Shown here: positions 9,483-19,500 of the stretch, in pieces | How positions within the stretch are numbered: position 1 is the first letter of the stretch | Layout of the letters: every line of letters starts with the position of its first letter | NCBI GenBank assembly: GCA_013153635.1 | Contig: JAADDZ010000015.1 | Coordinates: 84,151-148,150 of the forward strand | Length of the DNA: 64,000 nt | Direction: 5' to 3' | DNA from: Aquificota bacterium | GTDB taxonomy: Bacteria > Aquificota > Aquificia > Aquificales > Hydrogenothermaceae | Translations under genes and position numbers: made by a program | Notes under the pieces: generated by a model | Databases searched by the model: none | What the model was told of the DNA's origin: nothing | The model's input: only the letters and a program-made list of their open reading frames with translations

Positions 9483-9845
9483 ATGAAAGAAACTTTTTTT
9501 CTAACCCCGGAAAAATTATACGAGGAGGTTAAAACTTATGTAGAAAAGGGAGTATTCTCTCTAGAGAATTTTGATAAAGCGGAATCTCCAAAAGATATAT
9601 ACATCTTCCAGCCAGCTTTTATAGAAGTTTTTGAAAAACTGTTATTTGAGCTATCAAAAGAAAATCTTAAAGAACTTACCCCAAAACTTGAAAAATTTGT
9701 AGAAGAATCCCCTTACACTGTAGAAAACAAAGAAGAGCTTATATGGGCTTTACAGCTTTGGAAAGAGAGTCCTAATGCTTCTTTTACAAAGACTTTAAAC
9801 ACTGCCAAAGCAAGAAGCAATAAGATTCATTCTGTTATCAGATAG
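9483..9845 (+). CDS. hypothetical protein, 120 residues
   Basis: I do not recognise this protein. It is mainly helical, acidic in the middle, lacks Cys and His clusters, and has no signal peptide or membrane segment, so it is probably cytosolic. The start is supported by AAGGAGATAAAG just before the ATG. It is transcribed divergently from phoD (TATAAT at 9433-9438 in the shared spacer) and ends convergently, overlapping carA by 8 bases. Codon use matches the core genes (Arg as AGA), so it looks resident rather than acquired. Confidence 0.75.
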   Translation: MKETFFLTPEKLYEEVKTYVEKGVFSLENFDKAESPKDIYIFQPAFIEVFEKLLFELSKENLKELTPKLEKFVEESPYTVENKEELIWALQLWKESPNASFTKTLNTAKARSNKIHSVIR

Positions 9846-10980
9846 TTTTAATAAACTCTCTATCCTGTATCAATCTTTTAAACAAATCAAAAACATAAAA
9901 AGAATCGTGAGGTCCCGGCGCTCCTTCTGGGTGGTACTGAACAGAAAATACTGGATAACTTTTGAGTTTTATACCTTCTATAGTATTGTCATTTAGGTTT
10001 ATGTGGGTAATTTCTACATCTGAAGGAATAGAGTCTGGACTGGTAGCATAGTTATGATTCTGTGCGGTAATCTCAACCTTTCCAGTTTTTAAATATTTTA
10101 CCGGGTGGTTTCCTCCGTGATGTCCAAACTCGAGTTTGTAAGTCCTTCCACCGATAGCCCAAGATAAAAGCTGATGTCCTAAACATATACCGAAAATAGG
10201 TATATCAGTATGTATCAGTTTTTTTATCTGTGATATTTGATAAGAAAGAGTAGATGGGTCTCCAGGTCCATTTGATAAAAATATACCATCTGGTTTGAAG
10301 TCTATTATCTCTTTTGCTGATACATTATAAGGAAAACATGTTAAGTCAAACTCTCTTTCAGCTAAAAGTCTTAAAATATCTCTCTTTATGCCGTAATCTA
10401 TGACTGCTACTTTATGCTTTTTTTCCTCTATCTTCCGAAAACCTTTTCCTAACTGCCAATATCCTTCTTCCCATTTGTAGATATTTTTGTGAGCTACTTT
10501 CTCCACTAGATTTATCTGGGAAATATCTGGTACTTTTCTCGCTTTCTCTACAGCTTGGTAAGGAGAAATATCCCCTATACCTATGTATCCTTTCATTACA
10601 CCATGCTCTCGTAGTACTTTGACTACTGCTCTTGTATCTATGCCAAAGATACCAATTATACCGTTCTGTATTAGATACTCCTGTAGGCTTTTTACTGCCC
10701 TCCAGTTTGAGTATACAGAAGGGATATGTTTTACAACAAAACCGTTAACTTGGACTTTGTCTGACTGTATATCTTCTAGATTTATACCATAGTTTCCTAC
10801 TTCTGAAGGAGTCATTACTACTATCTGTCCCTTGTATGAAGGGTCAGTTAAGATTTCTTCATAGCCAGTCATTGATGTATTGAATATAACTTCTCCACCT
10901 GTTTCATTTAATCTAGGATTTGAGAAGGCATATCCATAAAAAAAATGTCCGTCTTCAAGAGCGAGTATGGCTCTTTCCAT
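9838..10980 (-). CDS. carA: carbamoyl-phosphate synthase small (glutaminase) subunit
   Basis: 380 residues, standard CarA length. The N-terminal small domain starts ALLALEDG-like (RAILALEDGHFFYGYAF). The class I glutaminase domain holds the nucleophilic Cys in GICLGHQLL and the catalytic His/Glu in QYHPEGAPGP. CarA hydrolyses glutamine and channels ammonia to CarB for carbamoyl phosphate used in arginine and pyrimidine synthesis. carB is not in the window. It is the last gene of a packed operon, beginning 2 bases after the lipoprotein gene, with GAGAGGT as ribosome binding site. Confidence 0.95.
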   Translation of the reverse strand: MERAILALEDGHFFYGYAFSNPRLNETGGEVIFNTSMTGYEEILTDPSYKGQIVVMTPSEVGNYGINLEDIQSDKVQVNGFVVKHIPSVYSNWRAVKSLQEYLIQNGIIGIFGIDTRAVVKVLREHGVMKGYIGIGDISPYQAVEKARKVPDISQINLVEKVAHKNIYKWEEGYWQLGKGFRKIEEKKHKVAVIDYGIKRDILRLLAEREFDLTCFPYNVSAKEIIDFKPDGIFLSNGPGDPSTLSYQISQIKKLIHTDIPIFGICLGHQLLSWAIGGRTYKLEFGHHGGNHPVKYLKTGKVEITAQNHNYATSPDSIPSDVEITHINLNDNTIEGIKLKSYPVFSVQYHPEGAPGPHDSFYVFDLFKRLIQDREFIKTI

Positions 10981-10982
10981 GT

Positions 10983-11564
10983 TTACCTCTCATATATGAT
11001 TTTTTCTATCTTAAATTGGGCAACTAACTCTCCCATGTCGTATATGTAGATATTATTGCCGTCATATCTTATAAGAAGATTCTTTAGAAGAACATTTTTC
11101 AGTTTTCCATCTTTATAAATAAGGCTAAATCCGGGTTTTTCTATAATTAAACTGTCTTCAGAATTACATCTATAGCTGTCATTTTTAGAAATCATAAAGT
11201 TTTGAGTAAGTATCTTTTCTACAGAGATTCCTAGTTTTCTAAAAGGATTAGACACTTTTTTGCAGTTTTTATCTTCTTTGATACAGAACTCTTCTCCGTT
11301 TTTCTCGACAGTGGCTACCTTTTTACCTATTGGTAGGTAAAATTTCATAGTACCTCCACCATACTCATTAAAATCCCCTTTCATCAATAGATGTTTTCCA
11401 TCTATATAGACATAGGAATAAACTTTAAACGCTTTTTTAGTTTTTTGTTTTTGGAGTATCTGTGCAAAATACTCATCACAGCTCTTATAAGAAGGCTTTT
11501 TTTCTTTTTTTACTGCACAAGAGGTAATCATGATAGGAATTAACAATAGAGCTAACTTCTTCAT
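10983..11564 (-). CDS. predicted outer-membrane or periplasmic lipoprotein, unknown function
   Basis: 193 residues. The N-terminus is a lipoprotein signal (MKKLALLLIPIMITSC, lipobox ITSC at residues 13-16). The mature part begins with a Lys-rich linker and is then mostly beta-strand with four Cys (around residues 29 and 90-130). The pattern of strands, with a GDFNEYGGGTMKFYLPIGKKVA stretch split over two strands, vaguely recalls LolB/DUF4292-type lipid-binding lipoproteins; that is inference only. Its start overlaps the end of the TPR gene by 4 bases, suggesting coupled translation and a shared envelope role. GGAGG precedes the ATG. Confidence 0.8.
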   Translation of the reverse strand: MKKLALLLIPIMITSCAVKKEKKPSYKSCDEYFAQILQKQKTKKAFKVYSYVYIDGKHLLMKGDFNEYGGGTMKFYLPIGKKVATVEKNGEEFCIKEDKNCKKVSNPFRKLGISVEKILTQNFMISKNDSYRCNSEDSLIIEKPGFSLIYKDGKLKNVLLKNLLIRYDGNNIYIYDMGELVAQFKIEKIIYER

Positions 11565-13270
11565 TTTTGAACCTCCAACTGTTTTAATTTTTTCAAAATC
11601 CTCTGCTTTTGATTCTTCTCTGGCTCGTTACCTGTTTTTTCTATAATCTCAAGAGCTTTTTTAAAGTATTTTATCGCTTCTTCTTTTTTCCCCATTTTTA
11701 GAAGAACTTCTGCGTAATGTTCATTTAGTACTGGGTCTTCAGGGAGCTTTTCATAGGCTTCTTTTATGTATCTGTAAGCTTTCTCTATGTCTCCTTTTTT
11801 GAAGTAACCCCAACCTAAACTGTCAAGATAAGCTGGATTGTTTGGGTCATACTGTAGAGCTTTTTTAACCAGCTCTATACCTTTATCTATGTCTATATCT
11901 CTCAAGATATAGGAATACCCTAAGTAATTAAGAGCGTCTGCATAGTTAGGTCTAATCTCTATAGCTTTTAAGAAAGCTTTTTCTGCTTTTTCCCAGTCTC
12001 CAAGTTTGTCGTAATACACGCCAAGTAAAAAGTAAGCCACTGGGTCTTCATTGTTTATCTCTAGAGCTTTTTTTACATACTCGATAGCTTTCTTTGTGTC
12101 TCCCATTCTGTCTGCTATGTCAGCCATCATCAGATATATTTTGTGGTCATTTGGTCTTATCGATAGGAGTTTTTCTAAGGTTTTTAGGGCATCTTTATAT
12201 TGGTTTAACTGTATATAAACATTGGCAAGCCTCTCTAGAACTTCTTCATTTTTAGGCTCTTCTTTTAGTATTTCTAGATATATCCTTTTCGCATCTTTGT
12301 ATCTTCCTACACTTTCGTATGCCATACCTAGTATCGTTTTTACAAAATTGTCATGAGGTCTCTTTTTAGCTAACTCTTCCATCTCCTTGACTATCTCTTG
12401 TGCCTTTCCCTCTTTTAGGTATAGGAGGAACTTTTTTAGTAAGGCTTGTCTATCACTTGGATTGAGTAAGGTTATTTTATTGATAACCTTTTCTGCTTCT
12501 TCGTATTTTCCTTGGTCTATATATACTTGAAACAGTCTGTTTAAAGCCTCTAAATCATCTGGTTTTGAATTTAAAACTTTTTTGTACACATTTTCCGCCT
12601 TTTCAAACTGTTTTGATTGGCGGTATATCTCTCCTAAAAGTACGTAAACAGGTTTAAAAGTAGGGTCTATCTCAAAAGCTTTTTCCAAAAATTCTATAGC
12701 TTTGTCTTTGTTACCTTCTACAAGGTATATCCTAGCGAGGGTATAGTATATCTTTGGTTTTTCTTCAGAGAAAACAGCAAGCTCTAGGAGGAGTTTTTTT
12801 GCTTTTTCAAACTCTTTTAGATTTATATAGGTGTTTATAAGCTCTGTTATTATTTTTTCATCTTTAGGAAATTTTTTGTAAGCCTGCTCTAAGATTTCTT
12901 TTGCTTTTTCTGGTTTCCCTGTATTTTTGTATACACTAGAAATAAATATATAAGTTTCTGGTTTGTTTGGAAATTTTTGTTTTAACTCTTCTAACAGTTT
13001 GAATGCTTCGTCCTCTTTTCCAGTATGAAGAGCTAAGGTTATGGTCTCTTTATACACCAAGAAAGTATCTGGTAATGTTTTTAGAGCTTTCTTGCAGTAG
13101 TTATAGGCTAGTTCTAAATTTTTATTTTTTTGTTCGTACTTACATGCCACATAGTAGTAGTAAGGATTTTCTGATTTAAGGTTTAAAAAAGTTTTTACAG
13201 ATGCGGCTGATAGGTTACAAGAGCTGTATATAAAGCTCAATATAATTAGGAATAGTAACTTAGTTTTCAT
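11561..13270 (-). CDS. exported tetratricopeptide-repeat protein
   Basis: 569 residues. A signal sequence (about residues 1-23, with a Cys near residue 18 that could be a weak lipobox) is followed by about fourteen TPR units through to the C-terminus, each with the A-x3-L/G-x-Y ... A-x3-[FY]-x-K-A-L pattern. TPR solenoids are scaffolds, here most likely periplasmic or outer-membrane attached. It lies between a universal stress protein (11-base overlap upstream) and a lipoprotein (4-base overlap downstream). The pairing with the lipoprotein suggests a common envelope complex. AAGGAG precedes the ATG. Confidence 0.88.
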   Translation of the reverse strand: MKTKLLFLIILSFIYSSCNLSAASVKTFLNLKSENPYYYYVACKYEQKNKNLELAYNYCKKALKTLPDTFLVYKETITLALHTGKEDEAFKLLEELKQKFPNKPETYIFISSVYKNTGKPEKAKEILEQAYKKFPKDEKIITELINTYINLKEFEKAKKLLLELAVFSEEKPKIYYTLARIYLVEGNKDKAIEFLEKAFEIDPTFKPVYVLLGEIYRQSKQFEKAENVYKKVLNSKPDDLEALNRLFQVYIDQGKYEEAEKVINKITLLNPSDRQALLKKFLLYLKEGKAQEIVKEMEELAKKRPHDNFVKTILGMAYESVGRYKDAKRIYLEILKEEPKNEEVLERLANVYIQLNQYKDALKTLEKLLSIRPNDHKIYLMMADIADRMGDTKKAIEYVKKALEINNEDPVAYFLLGVYYDKLGDWEKAEKAFLKAIEIRPNYADALNYLGYSYILRDIDIDKGIELVKKALQYDPNNPAYLDSLGWGYFKKGDIEKAYRYIKEAYEKLPEDPVLNEHYAEVLLKMGKKEEAIKYFKKALEIIEKTGNEPEKNQKQRILKKLKQLEVQK

Positions 13271-14159
13271 TATAATTTCTCCTTACGATGATTACTGGAA
13301 TGTTTGCTTCTTTAACTACTTTTGATGCAGTCGTCCCTATGAACAGTCTCTTTACTACAGATGTTTTTCTTTTACCGAGTATAACTATATCAGGTTGATA
13401 TATGTGAATCTCATCTATTATTGCTTCGTAAGGTGGCTCTCTCAAAATTTCATAATCCATAACGATGTTTTCTTTTTCCATCTGCTTTTGTATCTGGTTT
13501 AGTATAATCTTTTTTCTTTCTAGTACTTTTTTGTATATACCTTTAAAATGGGCAAAAGGCTCGTCAGCATCTCCATGAATGATTCTTATAATGGCATTAA
13601 ATTTTTTGGCTAGTTGTTTTGCTATCTCTAGAGCTTCTTTTGAGTTTGGCAGGAAGTCGTAGCCACAAAGTATCTTATTTATCTGGCTTAAGGGAGTACC
13701 TTTTATTACCAAGACAGACTTGCTTGCCTTTGATATTATTTTCTCTGATACTGTTCCTAGTATAAGCTTGTTTACTAGACCTTTCTTATGACTACCTATA
13801 ATTATAAGGTCTATATTATTTTCTTCTGAAAAATCAAGTATCGTATCGACTATATCTCCTGTCTCTATCAAAATCTTTGTTTTGATTCCTTTTTCTTCTA
13901 ATTTTTTCTGGTACATCTTAAGATTTTCTAGAGCTTCTTCTTTTAGTTTTTCTTCTGCAAGCTGGAGTATCTCTTCTTCATCTGGTTCAAAGAAAATTTC
14001 AAGGTTTTTGACATATACAAGGGGGGAGAGATGTTCTACAACAAATAGCAGATGTACAGTTGAGTCGAAATTCTTGGCTATGAATTCAGCAGATTTTATT
14101 ACCGCATCTGTTATCTGTGAAAAATCTACAGGTACAAGAATGTTTTCAAACACATGCAT
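13260..14159 (-). CDS. tandem-domain universal stress protein
   Basis: 299 residues with two UspA folds. Domain 1 begins FENILVPVDFS and ends with the ATP-loop type signature IIGSHKKGLVNKLILGTVSEKI. Domain 2 begins NKILCGYDFLPNS and ends ILGKRKTSVVKRLFIGTTASKV. Both have G-x2-G/K-x9-G(S/T)-like nucleotide loops, so ATP binding is plausible. The role of such proteins is stress adaptation; the precise partner is unknown. It overlaps leuD by one base (ATTAA) and the TPR gene by 11, placing it firmly in the leuD operon. Confidence 0.9.
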   Translation of the reverse strand: MHVFENILVPVDFSQITDAVIKSAEFIAKNFDSTVHLLFVVEHLSPLVYVKNLEIFFEPDEEEILQLAEEKLKEEALENLKMYQKKLEEKGIKTKILIETGDIVDTILDFSEENNIDLIIIGSHKKGLVNKLILGTVSEKIISKASKSVLVIKGTPLSQINKILCGYDFLPNSKEALEIAKQLAKKFNAIIRIIHGDADEPFAHFKGIYKKVLERKKIILNQIQKQMEKENIVMDYEILREPPYEAIIDEIHIYQPDIVILGKRKTSVVKRLFIGTTASKVVKEANIPVIIVRRNYNEN

Positions 14160-14659
14160 TAATCACCTTTTATCTGTGATTTGGCATATTCCATTAAACC
14201 ACCAGCTTCTAATACTTTTTGTAGGCTTTTGGGAAGTTTTTTTATTTTGTACTCTTTTCCTTTTGTTAGATTTTTTACTATTCCTTGTTCCATATCTATC
14301 TGTAGAATATCTCCTTCTTCAGCGTCTTTTACAATTTCTGGAGATTCTATAACAGGTATTCCTAGATTTATAGCATTTCTAAAAAATATCCTTGCAAAGG
14401 ATTCAGCGATAACAGCAGATATTCCAGCTCCTTTTATAGCTAAGGGAGCATGCTCTCTTGAAGAGCCACAACCAAAGTTTTTTCCAGCTATAATGATGTC
14501 TCCTTCTCCTACTTTTTTTGCAAAATCAGGGTCTATGTCTTCCATAACGTATTTTGCTAATTCTTTTGGGTCTGTAGTAACTAGGTGTCTTGCAGGGATT
14601 ATCTCATCTGTATTTACATCGTCTCCAAATTTCCAAACTTTACCTTTGATGGTTGACAA
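14159..14659 (-). CDS. leuD: 3-isopropylmalate dehydratase small subunit (archaeal/thermophile type)
   Basis: 166 residues, the short LeuD/HACN-small class. Diagnostic blocks are GDDVNTDEIIPARHL at the N-terminus and GKNFGCGSSREHAPLAIKGAGI, the swivel-domain loop. With LeuC it isomerises isopropylmalate in leucine synthesis; leuC is not in the window. A homoaconitase small subunit cannot be excluded from this chain alone. The start is TTG at 14657-14659, preceded by AGGAGG with 8-base spacing; no closer ATG exists. It is the first gene of a five-gene operon. Confidence 0.88.
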   Translation of the reverse strand: MSTIKGKVWKFGDDVNTDEIIPARHLVTTDPKELAKYVMEDIDPDFAKKVGEGDIIIAGKNFGCGSSREHAPLAIKGAGISAVIAESFARIFFRNAINLGIPVIESPEIVKDAEEGDILQIDMEQGIVKNLTKGKEYKIKKLPKSLQKVLEAGGLMEYAKSQIKGD

Positions 14660-14692
14660 TATTGCTTCCTCCTAGATGAATAGTGTAAATTT

Positions 14693-14701
14693 ATTATAAC
14701 A
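14693..14701 (-). promoter_or_regulatory. extended -10 promoter for the leuD operon
   Basis: On the minus strand the sequence TGTTATAAT is an extended -10 element (TG-N-TATAAT) about 30 bases upstream of the leuD TTG start. There is no convincing -35 box, which fits an extended -10 promoter. Confidence 0.45.
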
Positions 14702-14717
14702 AATATCGGAGGATTTT

Positions 14718-15746
14718 ATGAAAATCTACTTTTTCGAAATAGAAGATTGGGAAAAGCTCTATATAGAAAAAGTTGTTAAAGAAAAAGGTCTCCAAGCTGA
14801 TATAGAGTTTTTCAAAGAGCCTTTAACTCCTGCTATTGTAGACAAAATAAAAGATGCAGAAGCTATAAGTATCTTTATATATTCTAAGATTACTAAAGAG
14901 ATTATAGACAGCCTCCCAAATCTAAAGATGATAGTTACAAGGTCTGCCGGCTACGACCATATCGACATAGATTATGCAAACAAAAAGGGTATTATCGTTA
15001 GTAATGTACCCGGATACGGTGATAACACTGTGGCAGAATACACATTCGCCCTTATTTTAGCTTTGGCAAGAAAGTTAAAACCTATGATAGAGAGAACATC
15101 TAAAGGTATCTTTTCTAGAGAGGGACTTACTGGAATAGATTTGATGGGAAAAACTATCGGGATATTGGGTACAGGGAGAATCGGTAGTCATGTGGCAAAG
15201 ATTGCTAATGGTTTTGGAATGAATATCATTGCCTATGATAGAACTAGAAGAGAAGAACTGATAGAAAAATACAACGTTCAATATATGGGTCTTGAGGAAC
15301 TCCTTATGAATGCAGATATTATAACTATTCATCTTCCGTACAATAAATCCACCCATTATTTGATAAACAAATTTAATATCAAACTCACTAAGTTAGATGC
15401 GATGCTAGTAAATACCTCAAGAGGTTCTATAGTTGAGTTGGAGGCAATTGTAGAGGCATTAAAAGAGGGAAGATTAGCTGGAGGTGTAGCTTTAGATACT
15501 GTAGAGTTAGAAGAGGTTCTCCCTGAAGAAGAGGAGTTAAAAAGAGGGGACATTACAGCCATAAGAATCAAAAAAGCTATAGATAGATATTTTATTCTTC
15601 AGTCTGAAAATGTGATAATATCCCCTCATATAGCGTACAGTACAAAGGACGCTCTCCACAGGATACTTGATATAACTATAGAAAATCTGTTCTCTTGTCT
15701 TGTAGAAGGAAAACCAAGAAATGTTGTTTCAAAGGCAAGCTGTTGA
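14718..15746 (+). CDS. D-isomer-specific 2-hydroxyacid dehydrogenase
   Basis: 342 residues. An N-terminal catalytic half with VTRSAGYDHIDIDYANKKGI is followed by the NAD-binding Rossmann motif GILGTGRIGSHVA. The catalytic Arg is in NTSRGSIVE, the Glu in the following segment and the His in ISPHIAYST. The pattern is closest to D-lactate dehydrogenase-like enzymes that reduce 2-oxoacids with NADH. A highly acidic stretch (VELEEVLPEEEEL) forms a family-typical loop. The ATG has CGGAGG upstream. The TGA overlaps the TTG start of the next gene by two bases. Confidence 0.85.
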   Translation: MKIYFFEIEDWEKLYIEKVVKEKGLQADIEFFKEPLTPAIVDKIKDAEAISIFIYSKITKEIIDSLPNLKMIVTRSAGYDHIDIDYANKKGIIVSNVPGYGDNTVAEYTFALILALARKLKPMIERTSKGIFSREGLTGIDLMGKTIGILGTGRIGSHVAKIANGFGMNIIAYDRTRREELIEKYNVQYMGLEELLMNADIITIHLPYNKSTHYLINKFNIKLTKLDAMLVNTSRGSIVELEAIVEALKEGRLAGGVALDTVELEEVLPEEEELKRGDITAIRIKKAIDRYFILQSENVIISPHIAYSTKDALHRILDITIENLFSCLVEGKPRNVVSKASC

Positions 15747-16567
15747 AAGATATAATCATTTTTACAGATTTAGATGCTTCGTTGTTAAACCATGATGATT
15801 ATTCCTTTGAAGATGCCAAACCAGCCCTTTCTATAATAAAAAATCTAAATATTCCTTTGATTATCACCACAAGTAAAACGAGAAAAGAGATAGAAATCCT
15901 ACAAAAAGAGTTACAGATATATGACCCTTTTATAAGTGAGAATGGAGGAGGCATTTTTTTCCAAAAGGGTTATAGAGGTTTTTATATCACTAATTGTAAA
16001 TCGGTAGATAATTACTGCCTTATACAGCTTGGTAAAGCTTATTCCCAGATTGTTGATTTTGAAAAAAGGGTAATGAAAGAGATTTTACTAAAGGGTTTTT
16101 ACTTTATGTCCCTAGAAGAGATTGCAGAGCTTACAGGTCTCACGACACAGCAGGCTAAATTGGCAAAAGAACGGGAATTTACCGAGCCTTTTATACTGTA
16201 TGAAAAAGACAAGTACGCCCTTCTAGAAAAAAAAGCGGATAAAGAGGATATAAAAATAACAAAAGGTGGAAGGTTCTTTCATTTTATAGGAAAAAATCAA
16301 GATAAAGGTAAAGCTGTTAAGCTGGTTAAAGATATTTTTGAGAAAAATACAGGCAAAAAGTTCTTGTCTGTAGGGTTGGGAGATAGCAAAAATGATATTC
16401 CTATGTTGGAGGTTGTGGATATTCCTATCTTGATAAGAAAGCCTGACGGGAGTTATGAAAACTTCGAGAAAGAGGGTTTAATCAAATCTCGTTACTCTGG
16501 AAGCAGAGGTTGGAATGAAGCTATGTTTAAGGTTTTTAATCACGTAGGGATTAGCTCCCCTGAATGA
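15743..16567 (+). CDS. HAD phosphatase of the mannosyl/glucosyl-3-phosphoglycerate phosphatase family
   Basis: 274 residues from TTG at 15743, which overlaps the previous stop (TGTTGA) and has AAGG upstream. This start places the HAD motif FTDLDASLLN at residues 7-16, as usual for Cof-type phosphatases. Motif II is ITTSKTR, and motifs III/IV are the later Lys and GLGDSKNDIPML. The MpgP-like features include SENGGGIFF. These enzymes dephosphorylate mannosyl- or glucosyl-3-phosphoglycerate to the compatible solutes mannosylglycerate or glucosylglycerate, found in thermophiles. No synthase gene is adjacent, so the sugar is undecided. Its 3' end overlaps smc by 28 bases, convergently. Confidence 0.82.
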   Translation: MKDIIIFTDLDASLLNHDDYSFEDAKPALSIIKNLNIPLIITTSKTRKEIEILQKELQIYDPFISENGGGIFFQKGYRGFYITNCKSVDNYCLIQLGKAYSQIVDFEKRVMKEILLKGFYFMSLEEIAELTGLTTQQAKLAKEREFTEPFILYEKDKYALLEKKADKEDIKITKGGRFFHFIGKNQDKGKAVKLVKDIFEKNTGKKFLSVGLGDSKNDIPMLEVVDIPILIRKPDGSYENFEKEGLIKSRYSGSRGWNEAMFKVFNHVGISSPE

Positions 16568-19500
16568 AGTTTTGATATATCTAAGGTGTATATGTTAGAT
16601 ATACCTTCTGTCGCTGTTACACCGATTAGTCTATCAGCAAAACTTGCCATTGTGTCTCTAAGGGTTACTACTATGAACTGGGCTTCTTTTGATAGTTCTT
16701 TCATCAGCTCTGCTATTTTTCGTGCATTTGCATCGTCGAGATGAGCATCAACTTCATCAAAATAATAGAAAGGAGCTGGTCTGTACTGTTGAACAGCGAA
16801 TAAGAATGCCAAAGCTGTTAATGTTTTTTCTCCTCCTGACATTATTTCTAGTCTTTTTACATCTTTTCCTCTAGGTCTTGCTTTCAAGAATACTCCTGCT
16901 TCTAGTGGGTTTTCTGGAGCTTCTAGTTCAAGATAGGCTTTTCCTCCGGGAGATAACCTCCTAAAGATTTTACCTAGATTTTTGTTTATCTCTTGGTATA
17001 CTTCCATAAATGCTTTAAATTTTTTGTCTTCTAGCTGTTGTATTAGCTCTTCTATAGATTTCTTTTCGTCTAAAAGGGTATTTACTTTTTGGTTTAAGTC
17101 TTCGTAGCGTTTTAAGGTTTCTTTGTAGTCTTCTAATGCTCTTTGATTAACTGCTCCTATATTTTTTCTAATCTCTTCTAGTTTTTTTAACTCTCTTTCT
17201 AGTACATCTAGGTCTCCTTCTTGTGCCTCTCCTGTGTATTCTAAAGTTAGCTCTTCTATAGATAAGTTTATATCTTCTATCTTCTGCTCTAGCTTACCTT
17301 TTTCTTCAAGGAGGTGGGTTATTTCTTTTGTGTAGTAGTCCTCTTTTTTTCTTAAAGATTTTAGCTGGTCTCTAATGTCCTCTATCTGGTTTATCAAGCT
17401 GTCTCTCTCTTTTTCTTTGTCTTTTAGACCTTTCCAAAGGTTTGACACTTCTTTACTTAACTGTTGTATCTTTTGGGTTATCTGTTGTACTTCTTGTTTT
17501 TTATGTTTTATCTGGTCTTCTATCTTTAGTTTTTCACTTTCTATCTGGAATATGCGGACTTTTAGGTTGTTTTCTACTTTGTCTTTTAGATTTTCTATCT
17601 GATTTTCTAGGGAGATTTTTTTCTCTCTTAGTTTATAAACCAAGTTTGTAGCATCTTCCCATTCTTTTCTAAGTTGATGGAGTCCTTCACTTTCCATTTT
17701 GTTCAGTATCTTTTGTTTTTCTTCTTTTACTAGGTTTAGCTGACTTTGTATCTTGGTTAGTTGTTTGTTTATCTCGTCTATCTTATTCTCTTCTTCAAAC
17801 TGTTTCTTTTTTATATTCACTAACTCATTTTCTAACATGTTTATTTTGTTACTTATGGATAGTATGCTTTCGTTTAGCTGTTTTCTTCTTTGGGATATAC
17901 TGTGTTCTTCTGTTTGGAGCTTGTAGATTTCTTTGTCTTTTTCTACAAGGTTTCTTTGGATATTTTTTAGCTCTTGCTCTATAGCTTCTTCTTCTTTTTT
18001 TAATCTATCGTCTTCAGCTTCTAATTTTTCTTTTTCGTTTTCTAGTGTACCTCTACCAAGTAAAGTTCCTGCTTGTTTTTGAGAACCTCCAGATATTGTT
18101 CCTGATTTTTCAAACAGCTCTCCTTTTGGGGTGACCATTCTAAAGGTTCCTATTCCTACTGCCCGTGCTGTATCAAAGTCTTCTACTAACAGGGTATCTC
18201 CAAAGACAAATCTTATAGCTTTTTCTACTTTTGAGTCGTACTCTACAAAGTCTAAAATATATCCTTTTATTCCTCTGTACCTTGGAAGCATAGGTAGATT
18301 TTGAGTTTTGATTTTGTTCAGTGGTATAAATGTTGCTCTACCTGCTTTATTTTTCTTTAGCTCTTGGATACACTCTTGGGCTACTTTGTCGTCTTCGACT
18401 ACTATATGTTTCAGTCTACCTCCTCCTGCTGTTTCTACTGCGGTAGACAGAGCTGGGTCTTTTAATCCTATAAGGTCTGCTACCTGTCCATAGACACCGG
18501 GTATATGCTTTAGGATAGATATTGACCTGTCTTCTCTTATCTGGGAGAGGGAAGCTAAGACTTGGGCTAACCTTTTGAATATCTCTTCTTTTTTTGCTCT
18601 TATCGTTTTTAGTCTATTTTCTAAGGTCTCTTTTCTTACTTTTAATCTTGTTATTTCACTTTTTATTGTGTTTAGTTTTTTTTCGTAAGTGTTTGTGTAA
18701 GAGCCTATATTTTTTTGGGTTTCTTTTAGTTTTTCAAGCTCTTGGGTTTGCTCTTCTATGGTCTTTTGGTACTGGCTGTAGGTTTCTTGTAGTTTTTTGA
18801 GCTGGAATTCTAATTGTAGTTTCTCTTTTTCTAGCTTGGATAGGGTGTGCTGAAGCTGTTTTTCTTCTTTTTCTATCTCTCCTAAGTCTATCTTTGCTTT
18901 TTGTCCACCGATTTCTATCTGATGGAGCTTTTTATTTTTCTCTTCTAGAGCTTCTTCTGCTTCTTCTAGCTGTTTTTGTATCTGTGGTAGGTCTTTTGTT
19001 AGTTGTTCTATCTGGTTTTCTAAAGATATTATCTGTTTTATTTTTTCGTCTTTTTCTTTTTGGTAATGGTTTATAGTTTCTTGTAACTGATTTATGCTGT
19101 CTTCTAACTCTTTTTTCTTTTCGTTTAATGAGCTTATCTGTGCGGTTATTGCTCCCTCTTTTTCTTTTATAGGTAGTAGTGATTCTTGTATCTGGTTTAA
19201 ACTATCTTCTAACTGTTTTATCAGGATAAATAGCTCCTTTTGTCTATCTGCATTTATGTTTTTCTCTTGTTCTAAGGATTTTATTTTGTTTTCTATCTGA
19301 TTTAAGCGGTTTAAGCTCTCTTCTTTTGCCTTCTCTAGAGTATAGAGTTTTACTGCATTGATTTTCTGTTTTGTATAAGCTATTTTTTCTTCTATCTGTG
19401 ATGCTTTCTCTGCGTTTTCTTTTTCTTCTTCTAATCTTTGGAGGTTGTGTTTTACTTCTTTTAGGACTAATTTTGCGGCGTTTAACTTTTCTTGAGTTTC

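Noticed and set aside
13882..14675. Long plus-strand frames of about 156 and 164 residues
   Set aside because: They are antisense to usp and leuD, rich in Ser/Phe/Ile as expected from reverse frames, and lack ribosome sites.
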